Notes: generated from the sequence alone by a model not told the origin. A stretch of 64,000 nt of DNA from Pedobacter sp. MC2016-24 (GCF_015223055.1 NZ_JADFBX010000001.1:124001-188000), one strand, 5' to 3'. Counted from the stretch's first letter, positions 53,271-63,139 are shown. Program-made: numbers and translations.

Positions 53271-53744
53271 ATGACAAACACTTCACAAGTTATTATTCAC
53301 GCAGCCCGACTTGGAAACATAGAGGTTCTGCAGGAACTCATTCGCCAGAAGGCTGATTTAAATGCACAGGATGAAAAAGGATATACGCCACTGATTATTG
53401 CCTGTTACAACAATCGCTATGAAGCAGCGAGGCTGCTTATACAAGCCGGAGCAGATGTTAATGCACAGGATTTTGGAGGAAATACTGCACTGATGGGTGT
53501 AGCTTTCAAAGGTTATGCTGATATCGCCCAGCTTTTAATTGAAAATGGTGCACAACTTGACCTGCAACATGGAAATGGCGGTACGGCCTTGATGTTTGCA
53601 GCCATGTTCGGTCGCCATGATCTGCTTAAAGCACTTCTGGCAGCTGGAGCAGATAAAACTTTGTTAGATATCAGGGGGCATTCCGTTTACGATCTTGCTG
53701 CTCAGCAAGGCAATGCAGAAGCGATCGCTATACTTGGAAATTAA
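53271..53744 (+). CDS. Ankyrin repeat protein
   Basis: 157 residues composed of four ankyrin repeats (LGNIEVLQELIRQKADLNAQDEKGYTPLIIAC, RYEAARLLIQAGADVNAQDFGGNTALMGVA, YADIAQLLIENGAQLDLQHGNGGTALMFAA, RHDLLKALLAAGADKTLLDIRGHSVYDLA) and a capping helix. No signal peptide. Ankyrin proteins beside catalase genes are known in other bacteria (AnkB with KatB in Pseudomonas), where they support catalase activity. Here it is convergent with a catalase gene across a shared terminator. Confidence 0.9.
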   Translation: MTNTSQVIIHAARLGNIEVLQELIRQKADLNAQDEKGYTPLIIACYNNRYEAARLLIQAGADVNAQDFGGNTALMGVAFKGYADIAQLLIENGAQLDLQHGNGGTALMFAAMFGRHDLLKALLAAGADKTLLDIRGHSVYDLAAQQGNAEAIAILGN

Positions 53745-53756
53745 AATATACGCAAT

Positions 53757-53801
53757 AAAAAAATAGGCTGTACCAATAATGATGGTACAGCCTATTTTTT
53801 T
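53757..53801. terminator. Strong bidirectional terminator
   Basis: AAAAAAATAGGCTGTACCA (53757-53775) and TGGTACAGCCTATTTTTTT (53783-53801), 19 perfect pairs with a seven-base loop and A/T tracts at both ends. It serves the ankyrin gene and the convergent catalase gene. Confidence 0.9.
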
Positions 53802-53805
53802 GGCC

Positions 53806-56043
53806 TTAAGCTGGCACCTTTCTTGGCTTTTCGCGATCCCAAAAGCGATGTTGAGCAATAGCGCTGATGAATTGGTCAGCTAATTTATCAGCGTTATCGC
53901 TAATGATCAGCCCATCATCCATTCCCTGGTCTGAGCTATCCCCGGTTTTAACTTTTCTACCGAAATACGTTTCTTCCAGGACTTCTAATGCATCCGAATC
54001 AGCAGCAATGGCTTTGCAATGCTTAAATGACTCATTCAAGAAATGAATTGCATTCGCTTCTGCTTTGATTGCTGCAACGTTGTCTTTTCCACCAGCAACA
54101 TAAACTGCATCAAACAGTACAGACGCAGCAGTAAGGAAACTCTGATCTACCTGAATTTCGGATCCCTGAGCTGATTTGAGCTGACCCAATCTCGGTGCAA
54201 TGATTTCTACTACAGCACCAGCTTTAGTCAACGCAGTTTTCACTTTATTTAAACTGTCCGCATTTACCCCATCAGCGGCCAAAACAGCTATCTTTCTACT
54301 TTTAACCGTGTCTTTTACGGTTTCAGCCATGCTAAGCGCGGAAGAAGCACCTATTGGCTCCTGAATTTTTAAGGGCTCAAAATCAGCCTGTTTCCCATCT
54401 GCCGGAACACTTTTGTTGATTGGTTTCTCTGCCTGTTTGGGTGCCTCAAGTCCCAATCCGTAGGCTACTTTAGCTGTTAAGTCGGCATCAACCTCTGCCA
54501 ATATGCCCAGCATACGTTTTCTAATGGCAACGGTCTTCACTTTACCAAGCTCAAATGTAAATGCATCGACAATATGATTTTTCTCAGGTTCTGACTGGCT
54601 ATTTAAAAATAAACGTGCCTGACTAAAGTGATCAAAAAAGCTTTTACTTCTGGCACGGATCTTTTTAGCATCGATTCGCTCAGCATAACTACTGAACCCG
54701 CCATCGGCAACCGATACCTGGGCCGGATCGTTACCACCTAAAGAATTTGGGCTATAACTGGTCTTACCCCGGTTGATTGTCTGACGCATGTGTCCGTCAC
54801 GCTGATTATTATGTACAGGGATAACCGGTCTGTTTATTGGTATTTCATGAAAGTTAGGCCCACCTAGACGGATCAATTGCGTGTCCGTATAAGAAAACAA
54901 ACGGCCTTGCATCAATGGGTCATTGCTGAAATCTATCCCGGGAACTACATGTCCGACGTGGAAAGCAACCTGCTCTGTTTCTGCGAAAAAATTATCAGGA
55001 TTTCGGTTTAGCGTCATTTTTCCAATACGCTGTACAGGAACCAATTCTTCAGGGATCAGTTTGGTAGGGTCAAGCAGGTCAAAATCGAATTTATGCTCAT
55101 CTGCCTCTGGAATAATTTGAAGGCCGAGTTCCCATTCGGGAAATGCGCCAGATTCTATGGCATCCCAAAGATCTCTCCGGTGAAAGTCAGGATCTTTTCC
55201 GGATATTTTCTGTGCTTCATCCCAGGCTACAGCATGAACACCAAGCAAAGGCTTCCAATGGAACTTAACAAAACAGGCCTCCCCTTTTGCATTGATTAAG
55301 CGAAAAGTGTGTACACCAAAGCCCTCCATCATCCTTAAACTTCTCGGTAGAGCCCTATCACTCATGGCCCACATGATCATATGTGTAGATTCAGGCATTA
55401 ATGAGATAAAATCCCAAAAAGTATCATGAGCTGAAGCTGCCTGAGGTATTTCATTATCAGGCTCAGGTTTTACCGCATGAATCAGGTCTGGAAACTTCAT
55501 GGCATCCTGGATAAAAAAAACAGGCATATTGTTACCCACCAGATCAAAATTTCCTTCTTGCGTATAAAATTTGACCGCAAATCCCCTCACATCCCTTGCT
55601 AAGTCCGAAGAACCTCTTGATCCTGCAACTGTAGAAAAACGTACAAATACAGGTGTTTCAACAGTTGTATCATTTAAAAAATGAGCTTTGGTGAATTCGG
55701 ATTGAGATTTATATAGTTTAAAAATACCGTGGGCGCCTGATCCCCTGGCATGTACAATTCGTTCTGGAATCCGCTCATGATCAAAGTGAGTGATCTTTTC
55801 CCTTAGGATAAAATCCTCCAGCAATGTTGCGCCACGATCACCAGCCTTGAGAGAATTCTGGTCATCGTTAATCTTTACGCCATGGTTGGTTGTCATAGGT
55901 GTTCCGCTGGCATCAGCAGTATCCGCATTTAGCAAATCTGTTTTTGCAGTTTCCTGTTGTGGCAGTGGTTTGTCAAGAGGCGCTTCCGTTGCGCTTTTTT
56001 TTGAAGGTTTCTGTGTTGTTGACATAGGAGTGTTTTTTTGCAT
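53806..56043 (-). CDS. katE: Large-subunit catalase HPII (KatE type)
   Basis: 745 residues. Heme catalase core: RIVHARGSGAHG with distal His, RFSTVAGSRGSSDLARDVRGFAVKFYTQEGNFDLVGNN with the catalytic Asn, and RLFSYTDTQLIRLG with proximal Tyr. A C-terminal DJ-1/flavodoxin-like domain (about 585-735: KIAVLAADGVNADSLNKVKTALTKAGAVVEII) identifies the large HPII class. ATG 56043 has AGGGAA eight bases upstream; the frame extends to 56124. It destroys hydrogen peroxide in the cytosol. Facing the ankyrin gene. Confidence 0.95.
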   Translation of the reverse strand: MQKNTPMSTTQKPSKKSATEAPLDKPLPQQETAKTDLLNADTADASGTPMTTNHGVKINDDQNSLKAGDRGATLLEDFILREKITHFDHERIPERIVHARGSGAHGIFKLYKSQSEFTKAHFLNDTTVETPVFVRFSTVAGSRGSSDLARDVRGFAVKFYTQEGNFDLVGNNMPVFFIQDAMKFPDLIHAVKPEPDNEIPQAASAHDTFWDFISLMPESTHMIMWAMSDRALPRSLRMMEGFGVHTFRLINAKGEACFVKFHWKPLLGVHAVAWDEAQKISGKDPDFHRRDLWDAIESGAFPEWELGLQIIPEADEHKFDFDLLDPTKLIPEELVPVQRIGKMTLNRNPDNFFAETEQVAFHVGHVVPGIDFSNDPLMQGRLFSYTDTQLIRLGGPNFHEIPINRPVIPVHNNQRDGHMRQTINRGKTSYSPNSLGGNDPAQVSVADGGFSSYAERIDAKKIRARSKSFFDHFSQARLFLNSQSEPEKNHIVDAFTFELGKVKTVAIRKRMLGILAEVDADLTAKVAYGLGLEAPKQAEKPINKSVPADGKQADFEPLKIQEPIGASSALSMAETVKDTVKSRKIAVLAADGVNADSLNKVKTALTKAGAVVEIIAPRLGQLKSAQGSEIQVDQSFLTAASVLFDAVYVAGGKDNVAAIKAEANAIHFLNESFKHCKAIAADSDALEVLEETYFGRKVKTGDSSDQGMDDGLIISDNADKLADQFISAIAQHRFWDREKPRKVPA

Positions 56044-56113
56044 ATAACATTCCCTGCTGGCAATTGTTTCTATTATTAAATTACATTGAAGCTGTTGTCT
56101 TTTAAGGCTTATA

Positions 56114-56148
56114 AAAAAAGCCATACATTAGATTTGTACGGCTTTTTT
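56114..56148. terminator. Terminator hairpin downstream of the CDGSH gene
   Basis: AAAAAAGCCATACA and TGTACGGCTTTTTT form a stem with one A-C mismatch around a short loop. A and T tracts on both sides. It lies between the CDGSH gene's stop (56167) and the catalase gene start, matching leftward termination. Confidence 0.7.
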
Positions 56149-56166
56149 GTAAGTATATGAGGTTTC

Positions 56167-56391
56167 TTATACCTTTTTTGGCGGAAGATCAAAAGCAATA
56201 GCTTCGTGCTCAAAATGTCCATTATGGGCACCATCACAAAAAGGCTTGTTTTTAGATAAACCGCAACGACAGATAGACAATGTGGTTCTGCCCTGTAAAC
56301 CATAAGCTTCACCATTTCTGTCAACGATTTCAAAATCGCCTTCTATTTTTACTGAACCGTTATTATTAATTGTAAGTTTTGTTTTTGACAT
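56167..56391 (-). CDS. CDGSH iron-sulfur domain protein
   Basis: 74 residues. The CDGSH signature is complete: Cys41-x-Cys43, Cys52 and His56 in CRCGLSKNKPFCDGAH, which bind a 2Fe-2S cluster with three Cys and one His (the mitoNEET pattern). Upstream, KIEGDFEIVDRNGEAYGLQGRTTLSICRCG fits the family. Role in electron transfer or cluster handling is inferred. Separated from katE by a terminator. Confidence 0.9.
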   Translation of the reverse strand: MSKTKLTINNNGSVKIEGDFEIVDRNGEAYGLQGRTTLSICRCGLSKNKPFCDGAHNGHFEHEAIAFDLPPKKV

Positions 56392-56542
56392 GTGTATTGT
56401 ATTACTGTGTTTCGGGCAAAACTAAAATAATGCGCTGAGATTACTGCATCTCATTTCTATTTAGAAACGTTCCTTGTATTGCAGCAATTCAGCACTGCTA
56501 AATAACGTTTTTTTGTTTGTAGCTTTGAGCAAAAAAACATAG

Positions 56543-56788
56543 ATGGCAGTATTACATAGAAAAGAAGAGAAAATAGAAGTTGTGTTGAGTAAACTTCCTA
56601 AAGATTATACGGAAAAACAATTTGTGGATACCTTCATCCAATTGTATTCTAAAGATTGGGGAAAGATTAAGGCCAATTACATCAAGCAGTCGCAGGACAA
56701 AGAGCCGGGTACCGTAATTACAATGCCTAAGCCAGACTTGTATTTGCTTAGCATCTTGAAAACTTACCTGGAGAATTCTCCTAAATAA
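56543..56788 (+). CDS. Small hypothetical protein
   Basis: 81 residues, soluble, basic, mixed helix (EEKIEVVLSKLPKDYTEKQFVDTFIQLYSKDWGKIKANYIKQ). No recognised family and no Cys or metal motif. Similar short proteins occur in Sphingobacteriaceae. It is divergent from the CDGSH gene. Confidence 0.5.
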   Translation: MAVLHRKEEKIEVVLSKLPKDYTEKQFVDTFIQLYSKDWGKIKANYIKQSQDKEPGTVITMPKPDLYLLSILKTYLENSPK

Positions 56789-56846
56789 AGTTTTTACAAA
56801 CCATTTGTATTAAAGCGTGTTATAGAATAAATTAAAATCTAACCAT

Positions 56847-57434
56847 ATGAAAAAATTAATTTATTTAGCCGCGATCTCTGCAGTGGTATTTACCTTCCAG
56901 GCATGTAATGGCGGAACAAAAGATGCCAAAGATACGGCAGACAGCTTGAACAAAGCTAAAGACACGACATCAAATGTAATGGCAACGGGCGGCATCGCTG
57001 TTGATGCTGCAGACGCAAAATTTGCAACAACCGCTGCTGCGGGTGGTATGGCAGAAGTTGCTTTGGGTAAGCTGGCATTAGAGAAAAGCACCAATGCACA
57101 GGTTAAAGAATTTGCCACCATGATGGTTTCTGACCACGGAAAAGTAAATGAAGAGCTCATGGCGATAGCTAAAATGAAAAATATCACTTTGCCAATGACA
57201 GTTGACGCGGATCATCAGAAGAAAATGGATGACCTTGCTAAAAAAACAGGGGCCGATTTTGATAAGGATTATGTGAGTGCAATGGTAGATGGCCATAAAA
57301 GTACACTCAAATTGATGAATGATGAAGCTAAAGATGGTAAAGATGTTGATTTGAAAGCATTTGCCGCTAAAACAGCGCCAACGGTACAATCGCATTTAAC
57401 CATGATCAATAAAATCCACGATGGGATGAAATAA
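56847..57434 (+). CDS. DUF4142 lipoprotein
   Basis: 195 residues with a lipobox TFQAC after the leader, so a lipoprotein. A DUF4142 helical bundle follows: AGGMAEVALGKLALEKSTNAQVKEFATMMVSDHGKVNEEL, ending VQSHLTMINKIHDGMK. Family members resemble ferritin-like bundles and are stress-linked; their activity is unknown. A terminator follows 18 bp beyond the stop. Confidence 0.85.
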   Translation: MKKLIYLAAISAVVFTFQACNGGTKDAKDTADSLNKAKDTTSNVMATGGIAVDAADAKFATTAAAGGMAEVALGKLALEKSTNAQVKEFATMMVSDHGKVNEELMAIAKMKNITLPMTVDADHQKKMDDLAKKTGADFDKDYVSAMVDGHKSTLKLMNDEAKDGKDVDLKAFAAKTAPTVQSHLTMINKIHDGMK

Positions 57435-57452
57435 CAATCATCGTAACTATAT

Positions 57453-57487
57453 AAAAAAAGAGGTCATCAATGATAACCTCTTTTTTT
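57453..57487. terminator. Bidirectional terminator
   Basis: AAAAAAAGAGGT (57453-57464) and AACCTCTTTTTTT (57475-57487), loop of ten bases, A/T tracts outside. It separates the lipoprotein gene from the convergent efflux permease. Confidence 0.85.
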
Positions 57488-57499
57488 ATGCCATAATTT

Positions 57500-60400
57500 T
57501 TATGCTGGATCTTGCTGTGGTATGACCACTGCTACAGCAGGTGGCATCAATTCATATATAATTGGCGTTACAATTCTGGACAATAACGTAGAACTGATTA
57601 AGCCGCCAATTAATACGATGGCAAGCGGTGCAATTAATGGATTTGTAGATATCGCTATGGGTATCAGACCACCAATGGCAGTAAGTGAGGTGAGTACAAT
57701 AGGAAGGAAACGGACTTCTCCAGCTTCGCGGATTGCTTTTTCCAAACTCATTCCTTGTTGTCTAAGCTGATTGGTGAAATCGACCAGTAAGATGGTGTTT
57801 TTCACTTCGATACCTGCCAAGGCGATCAATCCGATAATGGCTACAAAAGATAGGGAATTTCCAGTAATCCATAAGGCGACAGCAGCGCCGACGATTCCCA
57901 GAGGTATAACAGAAAGCACAATAAGCGTGCTTTTGAACGTCTTGAACAGTAGAATCAATACGGCAATGAACAGGAAAACTGTAACCAGGATAATACTCAT
58001 AAAACCACCAAAGGAATTGTTCCTCGACTCTACTTCACCTCCCATCTCATAACTGTAACCCTCCGGAAGTTTCAATTCATTCATTTTGACTATTACATCA
58101 TCTATAACCCGGTTGACCAGGAAGCCATCCTGAACATTGGCCCGAACAGATACTACCCTTTTCTTTTCCTGGTGATTAATGACAGCTGGCGAAGCCTCTA
58201 GTTTTAAATCAGCGATTTGATTCATTGGTAAGCCTTTACCCGAGGCATTATCTATATACAGGTTGCGAAAAGCATCCAGACCAGGTTTGCCATCTTTAAT
58301 GCGGGTTAGCAATACGCCATAGCCATTTTTATTGTCATTGTTATAAAAGGTTCCCATACTTATTCCGGTTACGGCAAGTCGGGCTGTCTGATCGACATTT
58401 AACGTTGGGATGCCCAGGGACTGGGCTTTCTCTTTGTTTACGACAATCCTGATGTCGCTTTTAAGCAGGCTGACCGGATTATTGATATACATGGTTCCCT
58501 GGCTTCGGCGCAATAATTTTTCTACCCGAAAAGAAAGGTTACGTAAAGTATCTAAATTATCTCCAAAAAGTCTAACCTCTATTGGGGCGGCTACAGGAGG
58601 CCCTTGCTCAAAATTCTTCACTTCCACCTTGGCTCCTGGATAGCTAGCCCAACGGTGCTGCAATTTCTTGATGAGTTCGAGCTTATCTTTTGGTGATGTA
58701 TTTTCAGCCAGTTGTACAAAGATCTGGGCAAAATCAGCCCGGCTGTTTTCGGGAATCACATTATAATAAATCCGGGGATTTCCTTTTCCTACGTTGGTAG
58801 AAAAGTACCTGATCTGTGGATCCGATTTTAACGCTTTCTCTATTTCTTTTGTGATCAGATTGGTGTAGGATAAATTGGATTGATTTGGGCTAGTTACATT
58901 GATCAAAAATTGCGGTTTTTCAGAGGAGGGAAACAAACTAAACCCAATCGCTTTAAATAGAAATACTGAACCTACAAATAGCAACACTGCAACGGTAATG
59001 GTCAGTTTAGGCCTTTTTAAGGCCTGGTCTAACAACCGTGCATAACTGCCATGAATCAATCTTTTCAGACCCCGCATCAGGATATTCCCATCCGGATTTC
59101 CAGTGTGATTTTTTAAAAGGCGACTGGATAAAAACGGAATGATGGTAAGTGAGACCAGCATCGAAGCTATTACGCTAAAAATCACGGCCAAAGGTAAAGA
59201 CCTGATAAAATCGCCTGAGCCTTCAGGCAAAAATACCAGGGGCATGAAAGCGATAATTAGTGTAACCGTACAACCCACTACGGCTAATCCAATTTGTTTG
59301 GTAGCTTTCAGTGTAGCTTCCATCCTGGTATGTCCTTCCAGCATCCAGCGCTCAATATTCTCTACGACTACGATACTATCGTCAACCAGTAATCCCAAAG
59401 CGACCACCAGACCAACAATGCTCAGCTGGTTTAAATTGAAGCCAAAAAGTTGTAACAATACGATGCCTATAGCTAGAGATAAAGGAATGGAAATCATGAC
59501 AATAATAGCCGGTCGTATGCCTAAGGGCAATAAAGTAACAGCCACCAGCATGATGGCAATGATGAAGTCGAGGCCCAATCCGGACAAGCGTCTGTTCACA
59601 TTATCTGCCTGATCAAAATTCTGCACCAGATCAATGTTTTCTGGTAAGGTCTTTTTAAACTTCTCAAGTATTGGAGCATAGGCCTTTTGCGTTTTACTGA
59701 TGTTTTCTCCTTCTTTTTGTGCCGCCGTCACAAATACGCACCGGTGTCCGTTTAACCGTGTAATGTATCTTTCTTCTTCATAGCCATAATAGACCTTCGC
59801 GATATTCCTGAGTAAGATATTTTTACCAGCAGCGGAGTATACAACTGTATTTTGAACGGCTTCCAAAGTGCGGTATTCATTGGTTACGATGTTAAAGGTT
59901 TGTTTTGAGGCGTCTACACTTCCGCCTGGTATATTTGCCATTTCACTACGCAAACTATTGGTTACAGCAGCCAAAGGCAGGTTCATGGAGGCCATTTTTT
60001 CCAGATCAAGCTCTATCCTTACCTGTTGACCAGGTAAGCCAAATATAGAAACCTTTTTTAGTGCCTGGACCTTTTCCAACTCATCCTGAAGTTTCTCTGC
60101 ATAGTACTGCATTTTATTGCGGGCAGCATTCTCAGAAACCAATGCAATCTGTATAATGTTTACGTCCGAAGGTTGTTGCTTCTGAACTTCGATGCTATAA
60201 ATATCCGCTGGTAATTCAGCCCGCTTGCTATTGACTTCTCTGACAATCTCCTGGTATTTAGCTTCCACATTACTACTGTATTTGTATTCCACGTGTAAAA
60301 CAGCTACCCCGTTAGAGATGTTGCTACGCAATCTTTTGATGTCGTCCAGACCTGAAATGGTTTTTTCAAGAGGAGTCACTACCCGATCTTCAATATCCCT

Positions 60401-60568
60401 TGGACTTGTACCCGGATACACAATAATCACAGAGAAAGAAGGCGCATGCATTTCCGGATCTTCCGACCTGGGCATATTGAACATGGTTGTCAGCCCCAAT
60501 ACAATAACCATCAAAAAGATTACCAGGGTAAACTGCCCGTTTTTTACGGCATAATCTGATATTTTCAT
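57500..60568 (-). CDS. RND efflux permease (AcrB-like)
   Basis: 1022 residues, the usual length. Twelve membrane helices in two halves, with large periplasmic loops; the TM4 proton-relay motif LLVDDSIVVVENIERW is intact, and the second half has GIEVKNTILLVDFTNQLRQQG. N terminus MKISDYAVKNGQFTLVIFLMVIVLG is typical. It pumps drugs or other toxic compounds with the adaptor and TolC upstream; substrates are unknown. Its start overlaps the adaptor's stop by 4 bp. Confidence 0.93.
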   Translation of the reverse strand: MKISDYAVKNGQFTLVIFLMVIVLGLTTMFNMPRSEDPEMHAPSFSVIIVYPGTSPRDIEDRVVTPLEKTISGLDDIKRLRSNISNGVAVLHVEYKYSSNVEAKYQEIVREVNSKRAELPADIYSIEVQKQQPSDVNIIQIALVSENAARNKMQYYAEKLQDELEKVQALKKVSIFGLPGQQVRIELDLEKMASMNLPLAAVTNSLRSEMANIPGGSVDASKQTFNIVTNEYRTLEAVQNTVVYSAAGKNILLRNIAKVYYGYEEERYITRLNGHRCVFVTAAQKEGENISKTQKAYAPILEKFKKTLPENIDLVQNFDQADNVNRRLSGLGLDFIIAIMLVAVTLLPLGIRPAIIVMISIPLSLAIGIVLLQLFGFNLNQLSIVGLVVALGLLVDDSIVVVENIERWMLEGHTRMEATLKATKQIGLAVVGCTVTLIIAFMPLVFLPEGSGDFIRSLPLAVIFSVIASMLVSLTIIPFLSSRLLKNHTGNPDGNILMRGLKRLIHGSYARLLDQALKRPKLTITVAVLLFVGSVFLFKAIGFSLFPSSEKPQFLINVTSPNQSNLSYTNLITKEIEKALKSDPQIRYFSTNVGKGNPRIYYNVIPENSRADFAQIFVQLAENTSPKDKLELIKKLQHRWASYPGAKVEVKNFEQGPPVAAPIEVRLFGDNLDTLRNLSFRVEKLLRRSQGTMYINNPVSLLKSDIRIVVNKEKAQSLGIPTLNVDQTARLAVTGISMGTFYNNDNKNGYGVLLTRIKDGKPGLDAFRNLYIDNASGKGLPMNQIADLKLEASPAVINHQEKKRVVSVRANVQDGFLVNRVIDDVIVKMNELKLPEGYSYEMGGEVESRNNSFGGFMSIILVTVFLFIAVLILLFKTFKSTLIVLSVIPLGIVGAAVALWITGNSLSFVAIIGLIALAGIEVKNTILLVDFTNQLRQQGMSLEKAIREAGEVRFLPIVLTSLTAIGGLIPIAISTNPLIAPLAIVLIGGLISSTLLSRIVTPIIYELMPPAVAVVIPQQDPA

Positions 60569-61644
60569 AGCTTGGCCGCAGTTTTAGGGGATTGAATTTT
60601 TATCGGACTGTTGTCGGTCAGGTAAGCAGAACCAGAAATAATTAACGCTGCTGCGTTTTGCAACCCATCACTGATGTTTACCATGTGATCTTCAATTCCT
60701 CTGACAGTAACTTTTACCTTTCGGGCGGTCTTGTTGTCATTTGTGATGAAAACATAGCCTTCGGTCCCATCCCCGTCCAGTAATGCTTCGTAGGGAACCT
60801 TCCAATCTGCATTCATTTTGCTTTTTAGCGAAGGTTTAATACTTGCCTTTCCAAACATTCCAGAGGCTACAGCGGTTGGTTTACTCCCGGAAAGTGAAAT
60901 GTAAGCTGTAAAAGTGCCCGTGGCTGCATCAATGCCTTCCGACTTCCGGATAACAGTGCCATCTAAAAATTGCCCGGGTAACGCAGAAGTTTCAATCTTT
61001 GCAGGATCATTTACCTGTATAACTGCCCATTCCTGATCGCTAAGGCCAACCTTAAGTAACCATTTGCCAGCATGTGCACCATTGGTTTGTAATACCGGGC
61101 TTCCCGAAGCGATCTGCTGACCAACATCAGCCATTTTTTTCAATACATACCCATCTTTTTCTGCCCTGATCTCGGAATATTTCCTGTTGAAACGAACCAG
61201 ATCTAATTGCTGTTCCGCAATTTGCAAGGCTGTTTTACTGTTTTGCAATTGTTCTAAAGTAGCAACACTATCGGCATATAAGTTCCTAGACCGCTGATGG
61301 TCCCTGGTCGCTTTTTCCAGGTTTAATTTGGCTTGTTGCATTTGTGCATTGATCTCTGTCAGGTTTAAAGTAGCGAGCAATTGTCCTTTTTTTACTGCGT
61401 CGCCATCTTTTACCAATACACTGTTGATGATCCCACCTGTTTTAAAGGACAGCATCACTTCATCATCTGTGGTAAACTGGCCGGAAAGTGCAATTGGCGT
61501 ACTGCCGTATTGCCTGTCCAGTTTAACAATTTGTACCGGTATGGTATCTCCCAGCGTAGCTACGTTATTTTTTGTTGCCGGACTTTTACAGGAATAGTAA
61601 AACGGAATACATAACAATACTGGTAAATAGTAAATTCGTTTCAT
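60565..61644 (-). CDS. RND efflux periplasmic adaptor lipoprotein
   Basis: 359 residues. Lipobox YYSC after a short leader, so lipid-anchored in the inner membrane. HlyD/AcrA plan: barrel-sandwich hybrid strands (GGIINSVLVKDGDAVKKGQLLATLN), an alpha-hairpin (QAKLNLEKATRDHQRSRNLYADSVATLEQLQNSKTALQIAEQQLDLV) and ADVGQQIASGSPV, then beta barrel. It links the permease and the TolC-type channel. Middle gene of the operon; 10 bp after tolC. Confidence 0.9.
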   Translation of the reverse strand: MKRIYYLPVLLCIPFYYSCKSPATKNNVATLGDTIPVQIVKLDRQYGSTPIALSGQFTTDDEVMLSFKTGGIINSVLVKDGDAVKKGQLLATLNLTEINAQMQQAKLNLEKATRDHQRSRNLYADSVATLEQLQNSKTALQIAEQQLDLVRFNRKYSEIRAEKDGYVLKKMADVGQQIASGSPVLQTNGAHAGKWLLKVGLSDQEWAVIQVNDPAKIETSALPGQFLDGTVIRKSEGIDAATGTFTAYISLSGSKPTAVASGMFGKASIKPSLKSKMNADWKVPYEALLDGDGTEGYVFITNDNKTARKVKVTVRGIEDHMVNISDGLQNAAALIISGSAYLTDNSPIKIQSPKTAAKL

Positions 61645-61654
61645 AATTTTATTT

Positions 61655-63028
61655 CTAATGTTTGTTATCGATTGGATAGCTGGCCTGGTTACGTTCTAAC
61701 TCAGCCAGCGAAATTTGTAATTCAGCCTGCTTGCCAGCCATATTCAACTGCGCCTGAGTCAATTGGTTTTGTGCATCAATTAATTCCAGATACAAGAGCT
61801 GACCGGCTTTATAAGCTTTATTCTGGTCTTTCAAATATCTCGCAGCAAGGTCTAAACCGGCTTTAGTGCTTTCGTATGCGGCTTTAGCAGCACGATAGTT
61901 GTTCTGCGATTGCAATAACTGCATTTTGAAGGATTGCTCTGCCTCGTCTAATTTCTCGGCTGTTGACTTTAAACTGGACTGAACTTGTGCAGCTTTGTAT
62001 TTGTTCCTTCCGCCTGTAAAGATGTCCCATTGTAAATTGACACCCCATAAGTAATAGCTGGTTTTATTGTTCACTTTAAAATCTGCACCCTGAGAGCCCA
62101 AGTCTAAAAATGTACTCAGCTTTGGAATTAAATTTGAGCGCTGTAATTTATAATCCAGGTGGTTAATCAGTTGCATTGATTTCAACTGACTCAGCTCCTC
62201 TCTCCCGTTTACATCCAGACTAGAATCCAGATCTGTAGCAGGTTTCAACAGACTAGACGCATCTATTACAATGCTGTCTTGTAATGGCCTGTTCAATAAG
62301 AAATTGAAATATGCCCGGGCATTATCTGCATTTTTTTGCGCATCAACCAAAGCCGCATTATTCTTCTCCTGTTCAGTTTGCGCTCTTAACAAAGCCGTTC
62401 CATTTCTCACGCCATTGCGTTGAAGGCTTGTATTTACCCTAATATTTTCGGTGATCAGGTGCTTTGCGCTTTCATAAGCTTCAATACTTTGTAAAGCCTG
62501 GTAATATCTATAATATGCTAGCTTTACATCCTTTACAAGCGCACGCTTATAGACGTTAAAGCTAGCTTGTTGACTGCTGATCAATTCTTTTTTAATTAAT
62601 TTGTTATACCGGATTTCTGCATTGACTAATGGCAAAGAGGTTCTGACTTTCATGTCGTAGAAATTATCGGGATTCAACAAAAACGATTGATTCTCAAGTT
62701 GTGGATACTTACTTGATGCGGTCAATTCATTCAGTGCCCGATATATGGGATTTACCAAATCGCCAACAGGGACATCAATTGTTCTTCCACCCGCCGCTTT
62801 GGTGTAACTCCCCAATACACTTACGGTAGGTAAGTACATGGCTTGCGCCTCCTTTAAAGCAAACATTGCTTTCTCCAGATCAAACTGCTGCTGCTTTAGA
62901 CTTTGATTTTGACTAAAAGCCTGGGTAATGTATTCATCCAATTGGTTGCGCTGCTGCGCGATTCCATGGTTTGAAGATATTACTAGCCATAACATAATAG
63001 CTGAAGCCTTAATAAATGATGTATACAT
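61655..63028 (-). CDS. TolC family outer membrane channel
   Basis: 457 residues with a signal peptide ending GIAQQ. Two outer-membrane-factor repeats of long helices: QNQSLKQQQFDLEKAMFALKEAQAMYLPTVSVLGSYT and ALLRAQTEQEKNNAALVDAQKNADNARAYFNFLLNRP in the first, and VQSSLKSTAEKLDEAEQSFKMQLLQSQNNYRAAKAAYESTK plus ELIDAQNQLTQAQLNMAGKQAELQISLAELER in the second. First gene of the efflux operon, 111 bp from the TetR gene, behind a TetR operator. Confidence 0.9.
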   Translation of the reverse strand: MYTSFIKASAIMLWLVISSNHGIAQQRNQLDEYITQAFSQNQSLKQQQFDLEKAMFALKEAQAMYLPTVSVLGSYTKAAGGRTIDVPVGDLVNPIYRALNELTASSKYPQLENQSFLLNPDNFYDMKVRTSLPLVNAEIRYNKLIKKELISSQQASFNVYKRALVKDVKLAYYRYYQALQSIEAYESAKHLITENIRVNTSLQRNGVRNGTALLRAQTEQEKNNAALVDAQKNADNARAYFNFLLNRPLQDSIVIDASSLLKPATDLDSSLDVNGREELSQLKSMQLINHLDYKLQRSNLIPKLSTFLDLGSQGADFKVNNKTSYYLWGVNLQWDIFTGGRNKYKAAQVQSSLKSTAEKLDEAEQSFKMQLLQSQNNYRAAKAAYESTKAGLDLAARYLKDQNKAYKAGQLLYLELIDAQNQLTQAQLNMAGKQAELQISLAELERNQASYPIDNKH

Positions 63029-63106
63029 AATGAACGGTGTTTATTTGTGGTCAAAAAAAATGTGCTTTATTATAAATATTGTCAAAGTAATAAGTACTGT
63101 ATATAG

Positions 63107-63123
63107 ACTGAACATCGTTCAGT
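63107..63123. promoter_or_regulatory. TetR operator 1, upstream of the efflux operon
   Basis: ACTGAACATCGTTCAGT: perfect seven-base arms ACTGAAC/GTTCAGT around ATC. It lies 79-95 bp upstream of the tolC-type start codon and 16 bp beyond the TetR stop. The same arms recur upstream of the TetR gene (63775). Confidence 0.8.
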
Positions 63124-63139
63124 AAAATGGCAAAAAAAA

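Noticed and set aside
57522..60554. Several plus-strand frames over the RND permease
   Set aside because: They mirror the codon pattern of the conserved permease on the other strand; none has a recognisable family or start context.
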